Assembly: GCA_009809945.1 (NCBI GenBank)
Contig: WTPW01002186.1
Span: 22,028 to 86,027 of the forward strand
Direction of reading: 5' to 3'
DNA: 64,000 nucleotides
Source of the DNA: Gigaspora margarita
Lineage: Eukaryota; Glomeromycota; Glomeromycetes; Diversisporales; Gigasporaceae
Position 1 is the stretch's first letter, and each line of letters begins with the position of its first letter. Below, piece by piece: positions 12,738 to 25,178 of the stretch. The position numbers and the translations under genes are program-made. The notes below the pieces were generated by a model. That model ran no database searches. It had not been told where the DNA came from and worked only from the letters and a program-made list of their open reading frames with translations.

Positions 12738-13656
12738 AATAATAATTTAAAGTTAATGGTTTATGATATTAAAAGTGTAATAGATAATTGATGATTATTG
12801 CAATATGATAAATTGCTAAAGCTGATAAATCTCTGATTAAATTTATCGGAAGCAAATGTTGACAAAATAATTTCTCATTAAAGTTTTATTCTATTAACTT
12901 TTCCATATAATATTATATCAAATTATATTATTTATTTAAAAATATATTTACACATACATTTTAATAATTTACAGTATTTTAAACCCAATTGTTTACAACT
13001 GACAATTCATAAAAATTTATAAAATGACTGATTAATTAACGTAATATGTGCATTAAGCTTAACTAATACGATAACTATACGTATTGATGTTTATGATATT
13101 GAAATATTTATTTCTGAGAAAAGAATACTAACGTTAATTATTTGCATACTAATCATTGATTATTAATTAAAAATTGTAATTATCATTATTTCTTTTTACT
13201 ATATATTTGAATCATGAATATTTTTATTATGCTATGATTTCACACGCGCACATACAATGACGATGATACGATTTAAATCTTGATCTGGTTTTCATTCTAA
13301 TTTTATATGTGCAGAATAAAACCGGATATCGATTTAACGATTAGGATTTAAATCCGAAGCTGAGGATAACTAATTAAATACTTAAAATAAATTCGGATTT
13401 AAAAATAAATTCGGTTCCAAACTTTAATCAGGAGTCATCTTGGTTGAGTAGACAGGAATTTGGGTGGAAAAGAAATTCAGATGCATTTCGTGTAGAACTA
13501 ACATGGCCAGGGACTAGAAACATCCTGTTGAAGTACTTGTCCGAGTCAGATCTTTTTATCTGATGTGGGGGCTTAAACCCATATAGAACCCATGATCGTT
13601 TGCATATTAATGTTTATTATTGTTATTATTGTGAGTTTAACTTCATATTAAATTTA
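12738..13656. other. AT-rich intergenic sequence
   Basis: No gene is visible. The part at 13430-13620 is less AT-rich and carries a TATCTGATGTGGGGGCTTAA-type segment that resembles dispersed repeat sequence, but I cannot assign it to an element. Confidence 0.45.
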
Positions 13657-14097
13657 TTAATATAAAGCCCCAAAGAAACTAAAATAATATTTTTTGTGAA
13701 AATCCTCTGCTAATGCTTTCCCTCCTTCAATACCAATATCATTATGACTAAGATCTAATGAAGTTAAATCAGTGTTTATATGAAGAGCCTTAGCTAATGC
13801 TTTGCTTCCTTTATTACAAATATTATTATTGCTAAAATCTAAATAAGCTAGAGTAGTATTTCTGCAAAGAGCCTCCACTGACGCTTTACCTCGTTTAATA
13901 CTAATATGATTTCCTTTGAGATCTAAAGAAGTTAGAATGGTGATCTCGCAAAGAGCTTTTGCTAATGCTTTTCCACCCTCAAAATCAATCTGATTATTAG
14001 GAAGATCTAGAGAAGTCAGAGTGGTATTCTTGCAAAGAGCCTCTGCAAATTCTTTCCCACCTTCAATTAAAAATGGCCGAATCACAAGAATATCCAT
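13657..14097 (-). pseudogene. RNI-type leucine-rich repeat fragment
   Basis: The 146-residue frame consists almost wholly of about five ribonuclease-inhibitor-type LRRs of 28 residues with the pattern GxKALAxALxxNTTLTSLDLxxNxI. This family forms a protein-binding horseshoe, and in these fungi it is found in large expanded families. No N-terminal domain is present and the last repeat ends in a divergent tail (HKKYYFSFFGALY), so the ORF looks like a piece of a longer gene. It ends right beside the integrase relic, which runs on the opposite strand. It could still be expressed as a small LRR protein; fragment status is inference. Confidence 0.6.
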
Positions 14098-14689
14098 TTT
14101 ATCTCATAGTGCATTTGAAAGTTTGCTTACTTAAATATCTTAATAATAAATCTGCTAAGCGACGACGTCGTAAAACTTTTATTACGCGAGTTGATTAGGA
14201 TTTTTGCATTAAAATCTTACGAGATCCATTAAATGCAACAATTGGAACAGCAAAAGATCGACACTGGGCTAAACAAACCTTTGGTTTACGGGATCTTGAA
14301 ACATCAGCAAATCCGATATATCAACTTATTAAAGTAGGGTCGAATTTGCCTGTGTGTCCTATTGATAAAATATATGATATACTTTGCAATTTACACCAGG
14401 GTGTTTTAAAACATGTTGGTTCTTCAAAGCTATGAGATGCTGTATGTAAATTTATTTTTAATTAATTAGCAAATAGCAAATATTTTATCAAAAATTATAT
14501 AATCAATTAACAGATCTCTGAGCGATAATGTTATATTCCGCAGTCCTTTGTGAAAGAGTTTGTAAAAAATTGCACAGCTTGTGCAACACGAAGAAGCTTC
14601 CCAAATCCTATTGCAGCAAAACCGATTATTACAAATAGTTTTCTTAATCAGGTACAAGTTGATTTAATTTCAATGACAAGCCTCCCAGA

Positions 14690-15098
14690 TAGGGTGACTG
14701 GCAAAGTGACAAGGGCATACCAATAGAGGCATGCCATAGTGGCATGCCAAATCAGTTTTGGCATGCCACTGGGTATAGTATAGGAAATTATATTTATAAT
14801 ATAGATACTATATGTACAATATTATAAATACTGGTAATAAAAATATTGTGCATATTAAAGGCATGCTATAGTACAAATTTTAATAAAAGGTATATCTTGT
14901 GGTATGCCAAAATTTTTTGGTATTAGATATTCTAATATAAAAAATAATATAGTACAAAAATGCATTTAATATATATGTTGCATACAAACTAATATAGTAT
15001 AAAATTTTGTGTAACATGTGGCATGCCATTTGGCATGCCATTTGCATTGATGACATGCCATTGGCATGCCAATTTTTTTGAGCATGCCAGACACCCTA
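14690..15098. mobile_element. hAT-type MITE inside the integrase relic, 8-bp TSD
   Basis: Ends TAGGGTGACTGGCA and the complement of TAGGGTGTCTGGCA lie between perfect CTCCCAGA repeats (14682-14689 and 15099-15106). Removing the element and one repeat rejoins the integrase reading frame LPD-GD, so the insertion point is exact. The 409-base body is rich in GGCATGCC palindromes (14728-14770 and 15020-15090). Confidence 0.9.
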
Positions 15099-15739
15099 CT
15101 CCCAGATGGAGATTTTAATTACATCTGTCATATGCATGATCATTTCACGGATTTTCTTGGGTCCGAGCATTAACTAGTAAAAGGCCGGATGAAGTGCTAC
15201 ATTTCTTTTTGATGTGTTTGTGTGTTTCAGCACACCTACTATCCTTCAAACTGATCATGGGCGCGAGTTTACAGCAAAATTCATTCATGAATTATTAAAA
15301 ATGTGGCCAGAAGTTCATATAATAAATGGGTGGTCAAAGCAATCTCAGAGACACACAAATGGTATTTTTCAACAAAAATTATCCAAATGGATAGAGGATA
15401 CACAGCGAAAAAATTGGGCAAGTGCTGTACCATATGTTGTTGTAAGTATATTAAAAATTTTATTTTGGTTTAAATTAAGCTAGTATTTAATACTGTATTA
15501 TATTATATTATATTATATAGATGCGATGAACATTCAAACAGCTCGCCAAATCAAAAATAGTCCATATGCATTAGTGTTTGGACTAAGCCCATTACGTCAT
15601 TTTACATTGTTGAATGAAATTAAACAGCTTAATATCAATTCTAAAGACGAACCTGAGGACTGGTTTGAACAGCCAAGATCATTAATAATTATGATAACTA
15701 TTAAGAAGTTGTCGAATCTATAGTTGCAAACGTTAAGGT

Positions 15740-15882
15740 AGCTACTTTCTCACGTCACCCTCACGTCATATAAAATTTATATATAATCATATTAATACAT
15801 CAAATCCATACGTCACGTCAAACGTCATAGATATGTTTAATTGATATTCTAATGTCTGCAACTCTAGTCTAATCACTTTTAG
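15740..15882 (+). other. Probable intron of the integrase relic with CACGTCA cluster
   Basis: The sequence starts GTAGCT and ends TTTTAG between coding-like pieces (ESIVANVK and ELRH). It contains five ACGTCA words (15757-15825) in both simple and overlapping form. Those could be chance or CRE-like sites; in a dead gene they have no obvious role. Confidence 0.35.
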
Positions 15883-17374
15883 GAGCTGCGGCATTAAATC
15901 TTAATGTATATTTATTATCGTTATATTAAATTTATTTTCTTATTTTTGAAAATTCTTTCCCATAGATCACTGAAAATTATAAAAACAAAAGCACAAACAA
16001 CAAATAATACAACAAAGAGTACACCTACTAATTATTAAAGAGTTCTAAAACGATCACATGGTACCATCCCCAGCATTAAACGAAACCAGTAGGCCATGTT
16101 CCAAACTCCCATTTCATTCACAACACTAGTACTGTCTATAAGAGAAATGGAAAAGCATGGGCAAAGAAATTCCAACTGGTCAGCCATTCAGGAACTGTGT
16201 GCTACCCTGACCACAAAAAGAACATGTCAAAAATAGAGAATAGAAAGAAAAAAAGAAGAGCAGTCACCCTGAACATAACCCCATTGAAACTGATGAAATG
16301 GTAACAGACACAGAACAAGATATTGCAGAAACTTCAACAATTCATTCATACACAAAAACAGACAAAGAATGGAAAATTTAGCTTACTTCTGACAAATCTG
16401 AATATAACATTAGCACAACAGCAATTAACAAACATTAACCACAACTCTTCTACAGATCTCCAGAAAATTCCTACACCCAATAAAAATTCTAATTCCAAAA
16501 ATCAAAACACACAGGTCCCAAGCACAAACTTCCTATGCCAGATGACAAAGCAGTAATAGACTAGTAATAAATACAACAATAAACTAGCTGAACCTCACAG
16601 ATATGCTAATCAAGATCAAACAAGCTAAAATGCAAACAAAAATAAATATAAAACAAGAAGACAGGATGGAAACCAAATCCATTAATACAATTTTAAATGA
16701 AAAGAAACCAACACTAATTATAGCCAAATAGTTTGAGAAAAACAGAATATTCATAGAAAACCCAATGGCATAGATCTTCAACTCAAATATAACAGAAAAA
16801 AGAAAGAATAAAACATATAAAACAAGCTCTGAACACCTTTAGAAAACTCCAACTACCAGAATTCAATAGAAATCTTTGAATACAGCATAAAATAAAGGAA
16901 GCTTTCTGCTCAAAAAAAGAAATAGAAGAGTTAATCAGATATAAACTCAAGACCCTTCTGATATGACTTTATGTTCCTCTAGAAATTATAGCAAAGTTTA
17001 TTATAGGAACATAGCTTTTTTTAGGAGCTTTACAAAATTTACAAAAATAGACACTCATCAAAACAAGTTCAATAACCTGTTCATATAGGCACTAGTCTAT
17101 ATAAAAAACAATATGATGTTTTAGTAACAAACAAGAAAAAATTAAAAACAACTTTTCAAGCTTTTAAAAGCCAAACTTGTACTTGATTATTGGACCAATC
17201 TTGATATCTACATATTAGATACTTAGAAGATAACCAGATACATATTATACTTGGCAAATTTTACTAAAATTTTTACAAAGACAAAAAATTTAATGAGATC
17301 TGCAAAATAGTATCAAATATATACTGAAAATTTGTATACTATTACTAGATTATTACAATCAGGTTCACCAAATA

Positions 17375-18253
17375 GGTGGTATCTATAAATAACAGTGTTG
17401 GCACATGACCAGGTCATAACAGGTCATATCAAAATTTAATTAGTGAGATTATATGATTGTAGTTATATAATTTTATTAATTAAACTTGGTGATATAATCT
17501 GTATGAATTAGTTATATGATCTCAGTAATTAAACTTAGTGATATGACCTGTTATGACATGGTTATATGACTTTATTGTGATATGACCTGTATGACCTAGG
17601 TCATATAGGTCATATCACAATAAAGTTATATAACCAGGTCATAACAGGTCATATCACTAAGTTTAATTACTGAGATCATATAACTAAGTCATACAGATTA
17701 TATCACCAAGTTTAATTAATAAAATTATATAACTACAATCATATAATCTCACTAATTAAATTTTGATATGACCTGTTATGACCTGGTCATGTGCCAACAC
17801 TGATAAATAATGCTATACAAGAAGAGAAGAAAGGGTCATACAAAATATAATGCTTTTTTAATAAGTAGGGGGGTCAAAAAATATAACGTAATTTTTTATA
17901 AAAATTTGTCTAAATTTTGATCCAGTTGTCCAAAATAAATAATTTTAGTACTATTTGATTCAAGAAATCGAATAGTACTAAAATTATTTTATTTGGATCA
18001 CTGGATCAAGAGTTATTAACAAAATATTATTGGTTATATCTTTTCTTATAAAATTACTATATAATCAATAGTTTTTTGTGAATAACTTTTGATCTAGTAA
18101 TCCAAATAAAATAATTTTGGTATCATAATATATCCAAGTTTTTGTAAAATTATATATATAAATATACAGATTTTAAAAAATTTTTTTATATAGTCTAGAG
18201 GAGGGTCAAGAGCTACTATATAGGAGTATATAATATTATTTATGGATGCTTCC
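17375..18253. mobile_element. TIR element (GGGGGCATCC family), copy A, with nested hAT MITE
   Basis: The ends GGTGGTATCTATAAATAA and TTATTTATGGATGCTTCC are inverted repeats flanked by ATA (17372-17374 and 18254-18256). The body matches the copy at 38171-38704, including TTGATCCAGT hairpins and GGGTCAAGAGCTACTAT. Its left terminal repeat has itself been split by the hAT MITE at 17393-17802. A 3-bp duplication and G-rich ends suggest a PIF/Harbinger-type element, which is inference. Confidence 0.75.
17393..17802. mobile_element. hAT-type foldback MITE, near-perfect 205-bp arms, 8-bp TSD
   Basis: The element starts CAGTGTTGGCAC and ends GTGCCAACACTG, between perfect ATAAATAA repeats (17385-17392 and 17803-17810). 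The whole 410 bases form one hairpin with only a few mismatches, built from repeats of ATATGACCTGTTATGAC. It sits inside the terminal repeat of another element, so it is the youngest layer here. Confidence 0.9.
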
Positions 18254-20025
18254 ATATAACAGAAGTTATTCTATTTACTTTACCAATAAAAAACTATCAA
18301 TATTTAGAATTGAATATAAAAATTTTACAACAAATTTTCCTCTTTATTTACTTATTTGACAACTACATTATAGATTCTCAAATGCTATTACTTACTTCAT
18401 ATATGAAATTAAATAAAACTATGTGAGAACTCTTTCTAATCTTGAGCAAAGCAGCACTAAAAAACTTAGTAGCTTACTGGGCATTAGGGGCATCCATAAT
18501 AATGTTATATAAGAGAAAAAGCATCATCTCCTACTCCATACTTCATGCAAGAGAAAAATAAACAATTTATCAATCATGAACATGCCATACTACAATTACT
18601 ATCACAGACTAGAGGTCTTCAATCATTCTAGCAAAGAATTGGTCAAGAGTAATATAGCTCTTACTTCTATTTCACTTAGAATAGTATCTCCACAATTTGT
18701 ATAAAATTGTAATATTTCCTATGATAATAAAAGATATAGAGAAAAGATCTCTCTTTAAAAAAAAAAAAAATATATATATATATATATTCTTATCATTATT
18801 TTATTATTATATTTAATTTAATATATGAACAAGAAATTGCAAATAATGAATTGGTAACACAAGATAGCAACAGTGAATTCGCTAAAGTTGCTACCAATGA
18901 TGAATTCGAAATGCATAGAGTTAATGATGAAGTTGAATTCGAAATGCATAGAGTTACAGATTATGAATTGAAAACACAAGTAATGAATTAGGCAACTATA
19001 TCAATATTGATATTATAGTATTGGATTAAATTCTTCCAAAACTCCAATTTTTATATAAATTCTACAGATGATAATTCGAATTCATCAATTGAAATTCATT
19101 CAGAAAATTATAATAATGAATCTTGTTCTTCATCTAAAGCTATTATGAAAAAAAGATCCAAGCCTCAAAACTTAAAATCCCGTAAAAGGGCAGCATTGGC
19201 ACCTAAAAATGATGACAATGTAGATGTAAATACACAAATTCAAGTATATAAATTATTAAATTATTAAATTTTATAACAGATGTTAATTAATTAAATCACA
19301 TCGCAATTGTTAGCAAAAGTGAATGGATGAGATTTATCTAAATGTAGCTGTAAATTCTCTTGAACGGCATCATGACAAAATGAAATCACATCTTAACAAA
19401 CGAAACAAAAAATTCACAAACAAAATATAAAATTGGTGATTTCATCCATCTCAAAATTCCTGAATATGATCGAATTCATAGTGATCATATGCAAAATTCA
19501 TGAAATATTAGAAAATGACATGTATCAAATTGGATGTAAGTCAGGTATTCTTGAAATTACATATAACGCAACAGAACTTCTTCCTTTAGGAACAAAAGAA
19601 TATCCTGAATTGGATAATATCCCATCAAAAGTTATAAGTGTACGAGAAACATCACATCAAATAGGCAATGTAAAATGTAGTTGTAAGGGGCAGTGCAAAT
19701 GTAAACTCGAAATGTAACTAGCTTGTAACGATATAGAGTTTAATGTAATTAGTACTTATGAGCTTTGCAATTTATTATATCATTAATTGCTTCAATTTCA
19801 AAAACTATTGGCAAATAGATTCCGAATCAACTTTAGGTTGGTTCGGAAACTTTTTAACCATCTAAATGAATTTAAAATATCATTCCAAACTTAAGTATAT
19901 TTAGAATCCACATAAGTGGAATCCAAATTCATCGAGATTCGATTTCGACATACAACATTTATACAAAGTGATTCTGCTATTGCTTTTATTCCTATTGATC
20001 CAATTTGGATACTTTGAAATTTTTA

Positions 20026-20436
20026 TTAAGTTTCTCTGCTAACACTTTTCCTCCCCTTAGAATTAATATTAGAATTAATATTATTGGAAGTAAGTTCTAA
20101 AAAGGTCAACGTATTGTTTTTGGAAATAGCCTTCACTAATACTATTAATCTTTCAGAATTAAATAGATTATAACATATTCTTAAGGTAAGAATAGTAGTG
20201 CTTCTACAAAGATTTTTGATCACTTCGTTATAAATAGTTCCGCAAACACTTAAACGTTTAATTTTCTTACTGGTTCGTAAAAGTATTGTTATTAAAGAAT
20301 ATCTATGGTAACTACAAAGCTCATCATCGTCGTATTCATCATTAACCTTATAAACTCACTTATAACGATAACCTTCATGATTAAGCCAATCTATGATTCC
20401 ATCATCTAATTCATAACCAACAGACGTAGTATATAT
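20026..20436 (-). pseudogene. Decayed LRR (RNI-like) gene
   Basis: On the minus strand a frame runs from about 20436 with ELDDGIIDWLNHEGYRYK, then an in-frame TGA (20356-20358), then VYKVNDEYDDDELCSYHRYS and leads without further stops into LRR-like text (NNTLTFLELTSNNINS). The last part ends in SRET. The LRR core is similar to the fragment at 13657-14097 but is more degraded. The stop, the lack of a start and the truncated repeats argue for a pseudogene; a tiny intron over the TGA is the alternative. Confidence 0.5.
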
Positions 20437-21350
20437 AACTCATATAATCAAATAATGGTTTTGCATAAATTGGAAAAAGGGATTAAATGTCAAAAGATAT
20501 ATTCTTATAAGTCTTCTATCAATAATATATACGGTTGGGTTCATTTCATAATATTGGTACTGTATAAAAATTCTGCACAAGTGACGGTTTACAAGACGAC
20601 ATGAAAACCAACTTCTATAAAGGTTGTTAAATATTTCAAAAAAAAAAAAAAAAACTCTCGTTCGGTAATGCTATCATTTTGAGAATGTGTCATAGAGATT
20701 AATTATGCAATTATAAGCATTAATATTAAATCTATATTTAATGTAGTAAAACATTATGTTCTCAAAAAAGCGTCTCTATAAATTACCTGGATGATTGAGT
20801 CATCGAACTAGCAAATGTCAAATCTATTTTAAGTTAGGAATAATTTTTATGAAATCATTGAAACTAAGTTTAGATAAGAACTGGTGTCAGTTGGCGAAAC
20901 TTTTCTTCAAGCTTGTTCTTACCGCATATTGCACATAATTAAGTATTTAAACACAATTAACCCCTTGGCATTGTCACCAATAAAAGTTCTAACTATTTTA
21001 AGATCAGGAAAAATTATTGAAACTAAGATCTTACTGAACTTAGACACGAAAATAGCAGGTAGGCAGATTTTTTTTCTGGTTCACATGTGACTTTGAAAAC
21101 TGATTTAACGTTAAGAAGAGTCTTGTTTGCGCCAATATTCTGCTGTATATTTATTTGCAAAATAAAAGGCGTCATTTTTTAAAAAGTTAAAACAATTGTT
21201 TAAAAAAAAAAAAAATATTTTTAAGTTCATACATTATTAATTGAAGGATAAGTTAAATATTTTTTAAATAACTATTATTACATAAAATTGTTCTTTTATT
21301 CATGTAGGTAAAGCATAAGATCTTTTTAAATGATGAATTTAAAATAAGTT
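20437..21350. other. AT-rich region, no gene seen
   Basis: The short frame at 20884-21090 has no family resemblance. A poly(A) run occurs at 20639-20655 and another A tract at 21202-21214. Confidence 0.45.
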
Positions 21351-21690
21351 TGCAAAATATTTATCATTACATTCTGTTTCCCATCGTTCTTGCTAATTTA
21401 GTTGTAAGTATAAAGATTTTTTTAACCAATTACTTTAAATAATATAATTACATAATGTCACTCGTCTAATTTTATTTTATTCAAATAATTTTGAGTTCAT
21501 ATTTATTTAGTTGAGTATTAAATTTTTTTTTTTTAATCGATCGTTTAAACTAAGCTATTCAAATTAGTGAATATTTTCTCACTCTACACTTTATTAATTC
21601 ATGCCAATTTAGCTGGTAAGTACACAAAGATTTTTTGATAATAATTTGTAATGCTACTCATCTATTTTTTTTTATTCATCGTAATTTAAT
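21350..21690 (+). repeat. Duplicated segment with splice-donor-like core
   Basis: Two diverged direct copies of about 200-210 bases each contain GCTAATTTAGTTGTAAGTA (about 21391) and GCCAATTTAGCTGGTAAGTA (about 21603), followed by AAAGATTTTTT and then CACTCGTCTA / TACTCATCTA before a T-rich stretch. The GTAAGT matches a consensus 5' splice site in both. Confidence 0.5.
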
Positions 21691-21763
21691 TAAAAATAAA
21701 AATCTTTTTTACCAATATATTTTTTAAAATTTGTTAATTTAACTAACAGCTAATATTTAATAC

Positions 21764-22021
21764 CGTATTTTCGCGAAATAACGCCCACCTGTGCGATATT
21801 TTGAGTATATGCGCGTTCGTGCATGTACGTCATTTTGAGGCAAATAAAGTTTTCTTAAATTTGCCTGCTATATCAAACTACAATATATTTATTTATTGTA
21901 TCCCTAATGTGAACTGCGCGCCATTTTGGGACCACATGGAGTTACTTGGAAACCATATGTCTATTTTTAGGGGACATGATTTTCTAATAACGCCCATTCC
22001 CGTTATTTCGCGAAAATATGG
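21764..22021. mobile_element. TA-flanked MITE, AATAACGCCC family
   Basis: Long terminal repeats (CCGTATTTTCGCGAAATAAC and GTTATTTCGCGAAAATATGG) lie between TA dinucleotides at 21762-21763 and 22022-22023, as in Tc1/mariner-type elements. The 258-base body is CG-rich for this window and spuriously opens a 77-codon frame that is not a gene. Confidence 0.75.
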
Positions 22022-22647
22022 TATTCAAATTTAATAATAAATAAAAAATGTCAATATTTTATTTATATTTAATTTAATTATTATAAAGAACTTTAATTAA
22101 ATTGATATATTAAAAAATAAGCTACAATAGTTGGTATATTATAGCAGCATATTAAAATATTTCAATATTCTATAAATTTTAAATAAATTATTCATTAATT
22201 TAATTTTTAATTATATATTTATTCACTTGTAAAAAAAATATAATAAAAAAATGCGTCCGATATAAATTAGCCAATAATATGAGAGTATTTTCACGTGATA
22301 TATAATTAAGCCTATAACAGTATAATCGATACCCTATCCCAGCCCTTATGGGCCTACTCGCGGGTACCATGGGTAGCCCAGGCTCATACGAAGGCCTAAA
22401 AAACTACTTCAAAAAATTTTTAACTTTTTTTTTTTTTTTTTTAATTGGAAGACCTTATAACCGTACACATAGAAATCTTATTGATGTCCCCTGTAATACG
22501 TAATAAAAATTTCGCAATTCCCTGTAAAACCTTTAATCAGCAATTCGATCCTTAAAGTGTAATGTTAAAAGCAAAACTGTAATAAACTAATTAATAATTC
22601 GACATGTTGAATTATTTATTTATTTATTATTATTATTATAATTTATG
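22022..22647. other. Intergenic sequence with GC-rich patch
   Basis: A GC-rich island at 22335-22400 (GCCCTTATGGGCC, CGCGGGTACCATGGG) stands out from the AT-rich background. I see no gene or element ends around it. Confidence 0.45.
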
Positions 22648-22853
22648 GTCATGAAATCGGATGATGGTGAAATTTGGATATATTTTATGTACGATTTTTA
22701 AAAATTTTTAGGGCTTTTTTGTCTGCTTTTTTTTTTATGTTGAGTTAGGATTTAGGGTTAGGGTTATTAATAAAAGAGTATAGGTAGATTTTAGTAGGGC
22801 TTATATTTTCAAATTAAGACCCCAAATTTCACCATCATCCGCGACAATTTATT
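22648..22853. mobile_element. MITE with telomere-like core, copy B
   Basis: Inverted ends CGGATGATGGTGAAATTTGG and CCAAATTTCACCATCATCCG enclose TTTAGGGTTAGGGTTATTAA. Read on the minus strand the order of words (GGGGTCTTAATTTGAAA, TATAAGCCCTACTAAAAT, AACCCTAACCCTAAA) is the same as in copy A at 12512-12737. No clean target duplication is visible. Confidence 0.7.
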
Positions 22854-24254
22854 TATACGCCTGAGCATAAGACCGCACGCAAGCAATGGTGTTAGAAGAT
22901 TAGCTTTGAAGAATAGTTAAGTTATCGAAATACGTAGTGAATTAACAAAAAGGCAAATCAGCGCAAACCGAAAAATTCTATTAGTAAATGCAGACTAAAC
23001 ATTATACTGAATTTATTTAATTTTAGAAAATCAAAATATTTTGACTCCGAGCACTTGTTGGTCTTCGTTTCAATAACACTTTTCTTATAATAAATTACAA
23101 AAATTGGGAAAACCCGTTACAGAGATTACTTTCTTTTTGACTTTATGAATTAACTATTTATGTCTTTCATTGTGCTTTATGAATTATTTATATTTGTTCG
23201 CTGCGTATTCATATAAATTTATAAACTATGATGTTTATATATTAATAATGAATTGAATTTTAATTATATTATATATTATATATTTTTGATGTATTAGATA
23301 AGCAACATGTACTAATTTTACGGGTTTTAAAAAAAGAAGGAATTTAGAATTAATACTTAAGGCTCCAGCCCTATCAGCTATCGTTTTATTACTAGTTAAT
23401 AAAATATTGATTTTTATATCTTTGTATATATAGTAATATTTATCTAAATAAAAAATCTTAATTAATGTGATGCAGTCCCCTAACGCATTTCCCTCCCTTT
23501 TAAAACCGTTAAAAATATAATAAGCAAATTCTTAACGTCCATTGTTAAGATTTGTTAGCAAGATATAAATATGTAGCGCTTTCTAGCATGTTTTCTCATG
23601 CAATAATGGCGTGATTTTATTTTATGACTTTGATAAAAAGACTTTATTATAATCATTTTAATCATTTTTGTATATATAAAAAAAAAATTGATTGGCGTTA
23701 AAAAAAAGGTCAAATTATTGAATTCTAGTATGTCGGATTTAAATAACAATGCGAATCTGTAAAGGTGAAAATCTGTAAAGGTGAATATTTAAGTAAACAT
23801 ATTTAGTCTGTTTAGTCGATCAAATATTCTGTTATTCGTAATAGAATTTTAAATCACCTAATTATATATATAATCATCTGTCAGGAGACATCTTATTTCA
23901 ACAATTTTATCACCTTGTCAGGATCTTGTTAAAGTTAGTGTTGGATTTGGATGAGACACTAATTTCATGATTTCGTAATCAAATACACAAATATATATAG
24001 ATTTATAGATTTATTACTTTAATCTTCTAACCTGTCTGAACGATAAACTTAATCTAGTTGATGAATAAAACTTGACTACAATTATTCATTAACGCTAATA
24101 TGTAATAATTATAAACAATCAACTATTGAGACCAAACTGTATCTATAGTTAGAATTGAACCAAAAAAGAAATTTCTATATGATGTGTGAGGAAGATAAAC
24201 GCACGAACAAATGGAGTTAATCAACCGGTTGAAAAAATGAGTCATAATATGAAT
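22854..24254. other. AT-rich region, no gene seen
   Basis: This stretch holds no ORF with recognisable content. A short direct repeat of AATCTGTAAAGGTGAA occurs at about 23754-23785. Confidence 0.45.
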
Positions 24255-24350
24255 GCCGCTAAGAGAAAATGGACTTTCAATTAGATTTTGTACCGGACAC
24301 AATCCCTAAAATTTAATTGAAAGTCCGAAGGTCCATTTTCCCTTGGCGGC
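24255..24350. mobile_element. Short hairpin MITE, ends GCCGCYAAG
   Basis: GCCGCTAAGAGAAAATGGAC at the left is complemented at the right by GTCCATTTTCCCTTGGCGGC. An inner pair (TTTCAATTA / TTAATTGAAAG) extends the stem. Length is about 96 bases with no target duplication that I can define. Confidence 0.55.
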
Positions 24351-25178
24351 AAGTTAAATAGGAACTTATTTATTTAATTTGCTTAGAATGGATAGAATGG
24401 ATATCAGATTGGACTATTAAAAACATTGCTGCAATCTCCAAAAATGTATGTTTTATTGAGTAAAACGTTTTTCTATAAAGAGTCTGTACAAAATTAAAGA
24501 TTCTTCAAACCACACATGTATAATCATAACTATATAACTAATAGACAAGTACTAATACTGTAATAACAATATAAATAAATTGCGCAATCCAGTGTCTCCA
24601 AAAAGGGGTAAAAGATTCTTCATGCTTTAAGGTTTTAAAGCATTTCTCAATTACATTCTGTTTTTCTATTTATGACAATTTCCATATTTACATACATAAT
24701 TTTGCTGTTTCACAACAAATTTCTTGAAATTTCTTTTCTTGTAAAAAACGTCGGAATATTAAATTCATAGTGTTAGTCTGAAGAAAAGCATACCGAAATT
24801 CTTTTGTTTAAAATATTTTGATTACAATTATGGAAATACACAGTGGGTCGAAATATAATTATAAATAAAAGCGTTAACGAACGTTCTATTTCCATTGAGC
24901 TTTTAGATCATAAAGCAAAAAACACAGTTGAATTAGAAATTGTTATTTAAAAAAAAGTACCTCCAAACTTTTTTGATACATTAGATTTCGTGAATATATG
25001 AATCATTAGCAAAAAGCCAATTATCTTAGTTTCTTTCATTAAAAAACGGTAATTTTAATTATTGAAATTGTTTGTTCTAAACAAAATATACTATCAAATA
25101 AATTCTACATATCTTTTACTTCCAAGATTTTATATAATCCTTTTTTTTGCTAAACTCTAGTTCTAAAAAAAAAAAAGC

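Larger units (their letters stand above)
15960..18772 (+). mobile_element. Probable LINE-like retroelement remnant with poly(A) tail
   Basis: This stretch has a base use unlike its surroundings (C- and A-rich, G-poor on this strand). It ends in AGATCTCTCTTTAAAAAAAA and so has a 3' poly(A) tail. It interrupts the integrase relic between its catalytic core and its C-terminal part. The final 170 bases (AGACTAGAGGTCT ... poly(A)) resemble the tails at 28740-28914 and near 33131. No reverse transcriptase motif could be confirmed because the frames are broken. A non-LTR retrotransposon is the best guess; the 5' edge is approximate. Confidence 0.45.
14190..19716 (+). pseudogene. Decayed KRBA2-like integrase gene, split by insertions
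   Basis: Pieces in order resemble the integrase-type genes often annotated as KRAB-A domain-containing in these fungi. They are: an HxxxH region (LHQGVLKHVG, about 14390); a CxxC with ACATRR (about 14575); the first catalytic Asp in VQVDLI (about 14660); TDHGREF with the second Asp (15250); PYALVFG (15565); an acidic linker (19070-19260); KIGDFIHLKIPEYDR (19432); and a C-terminal SVRET plus Cys-rich CSCKGQCKC (19650-19710). The expected catalytic Glu is replaced by Gln in NGIFQQK. A 72-bp intron (14442-14513, GTATGT...CAG) fits the frame. Premature stops and frameshifts occur, for example TGA at 14432, a shift near 15165 and a stop after HMQNS. A hAT MITE and a LINE-like body further separate the parts. 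It is clearly non-functional. Confidence 0.75.

Noticed and set aside
15754-15830. Functional CRE-like regulatory cluster (ACGTCA words)
   Set aside because: It lies in the probable intron of a dead integrase gene; no regulated gene is next to it.
21801-22034. 77-codon ORF
   Set aside because: It lies within a TA-flanked MITE and ends beyond its terminal repeat.
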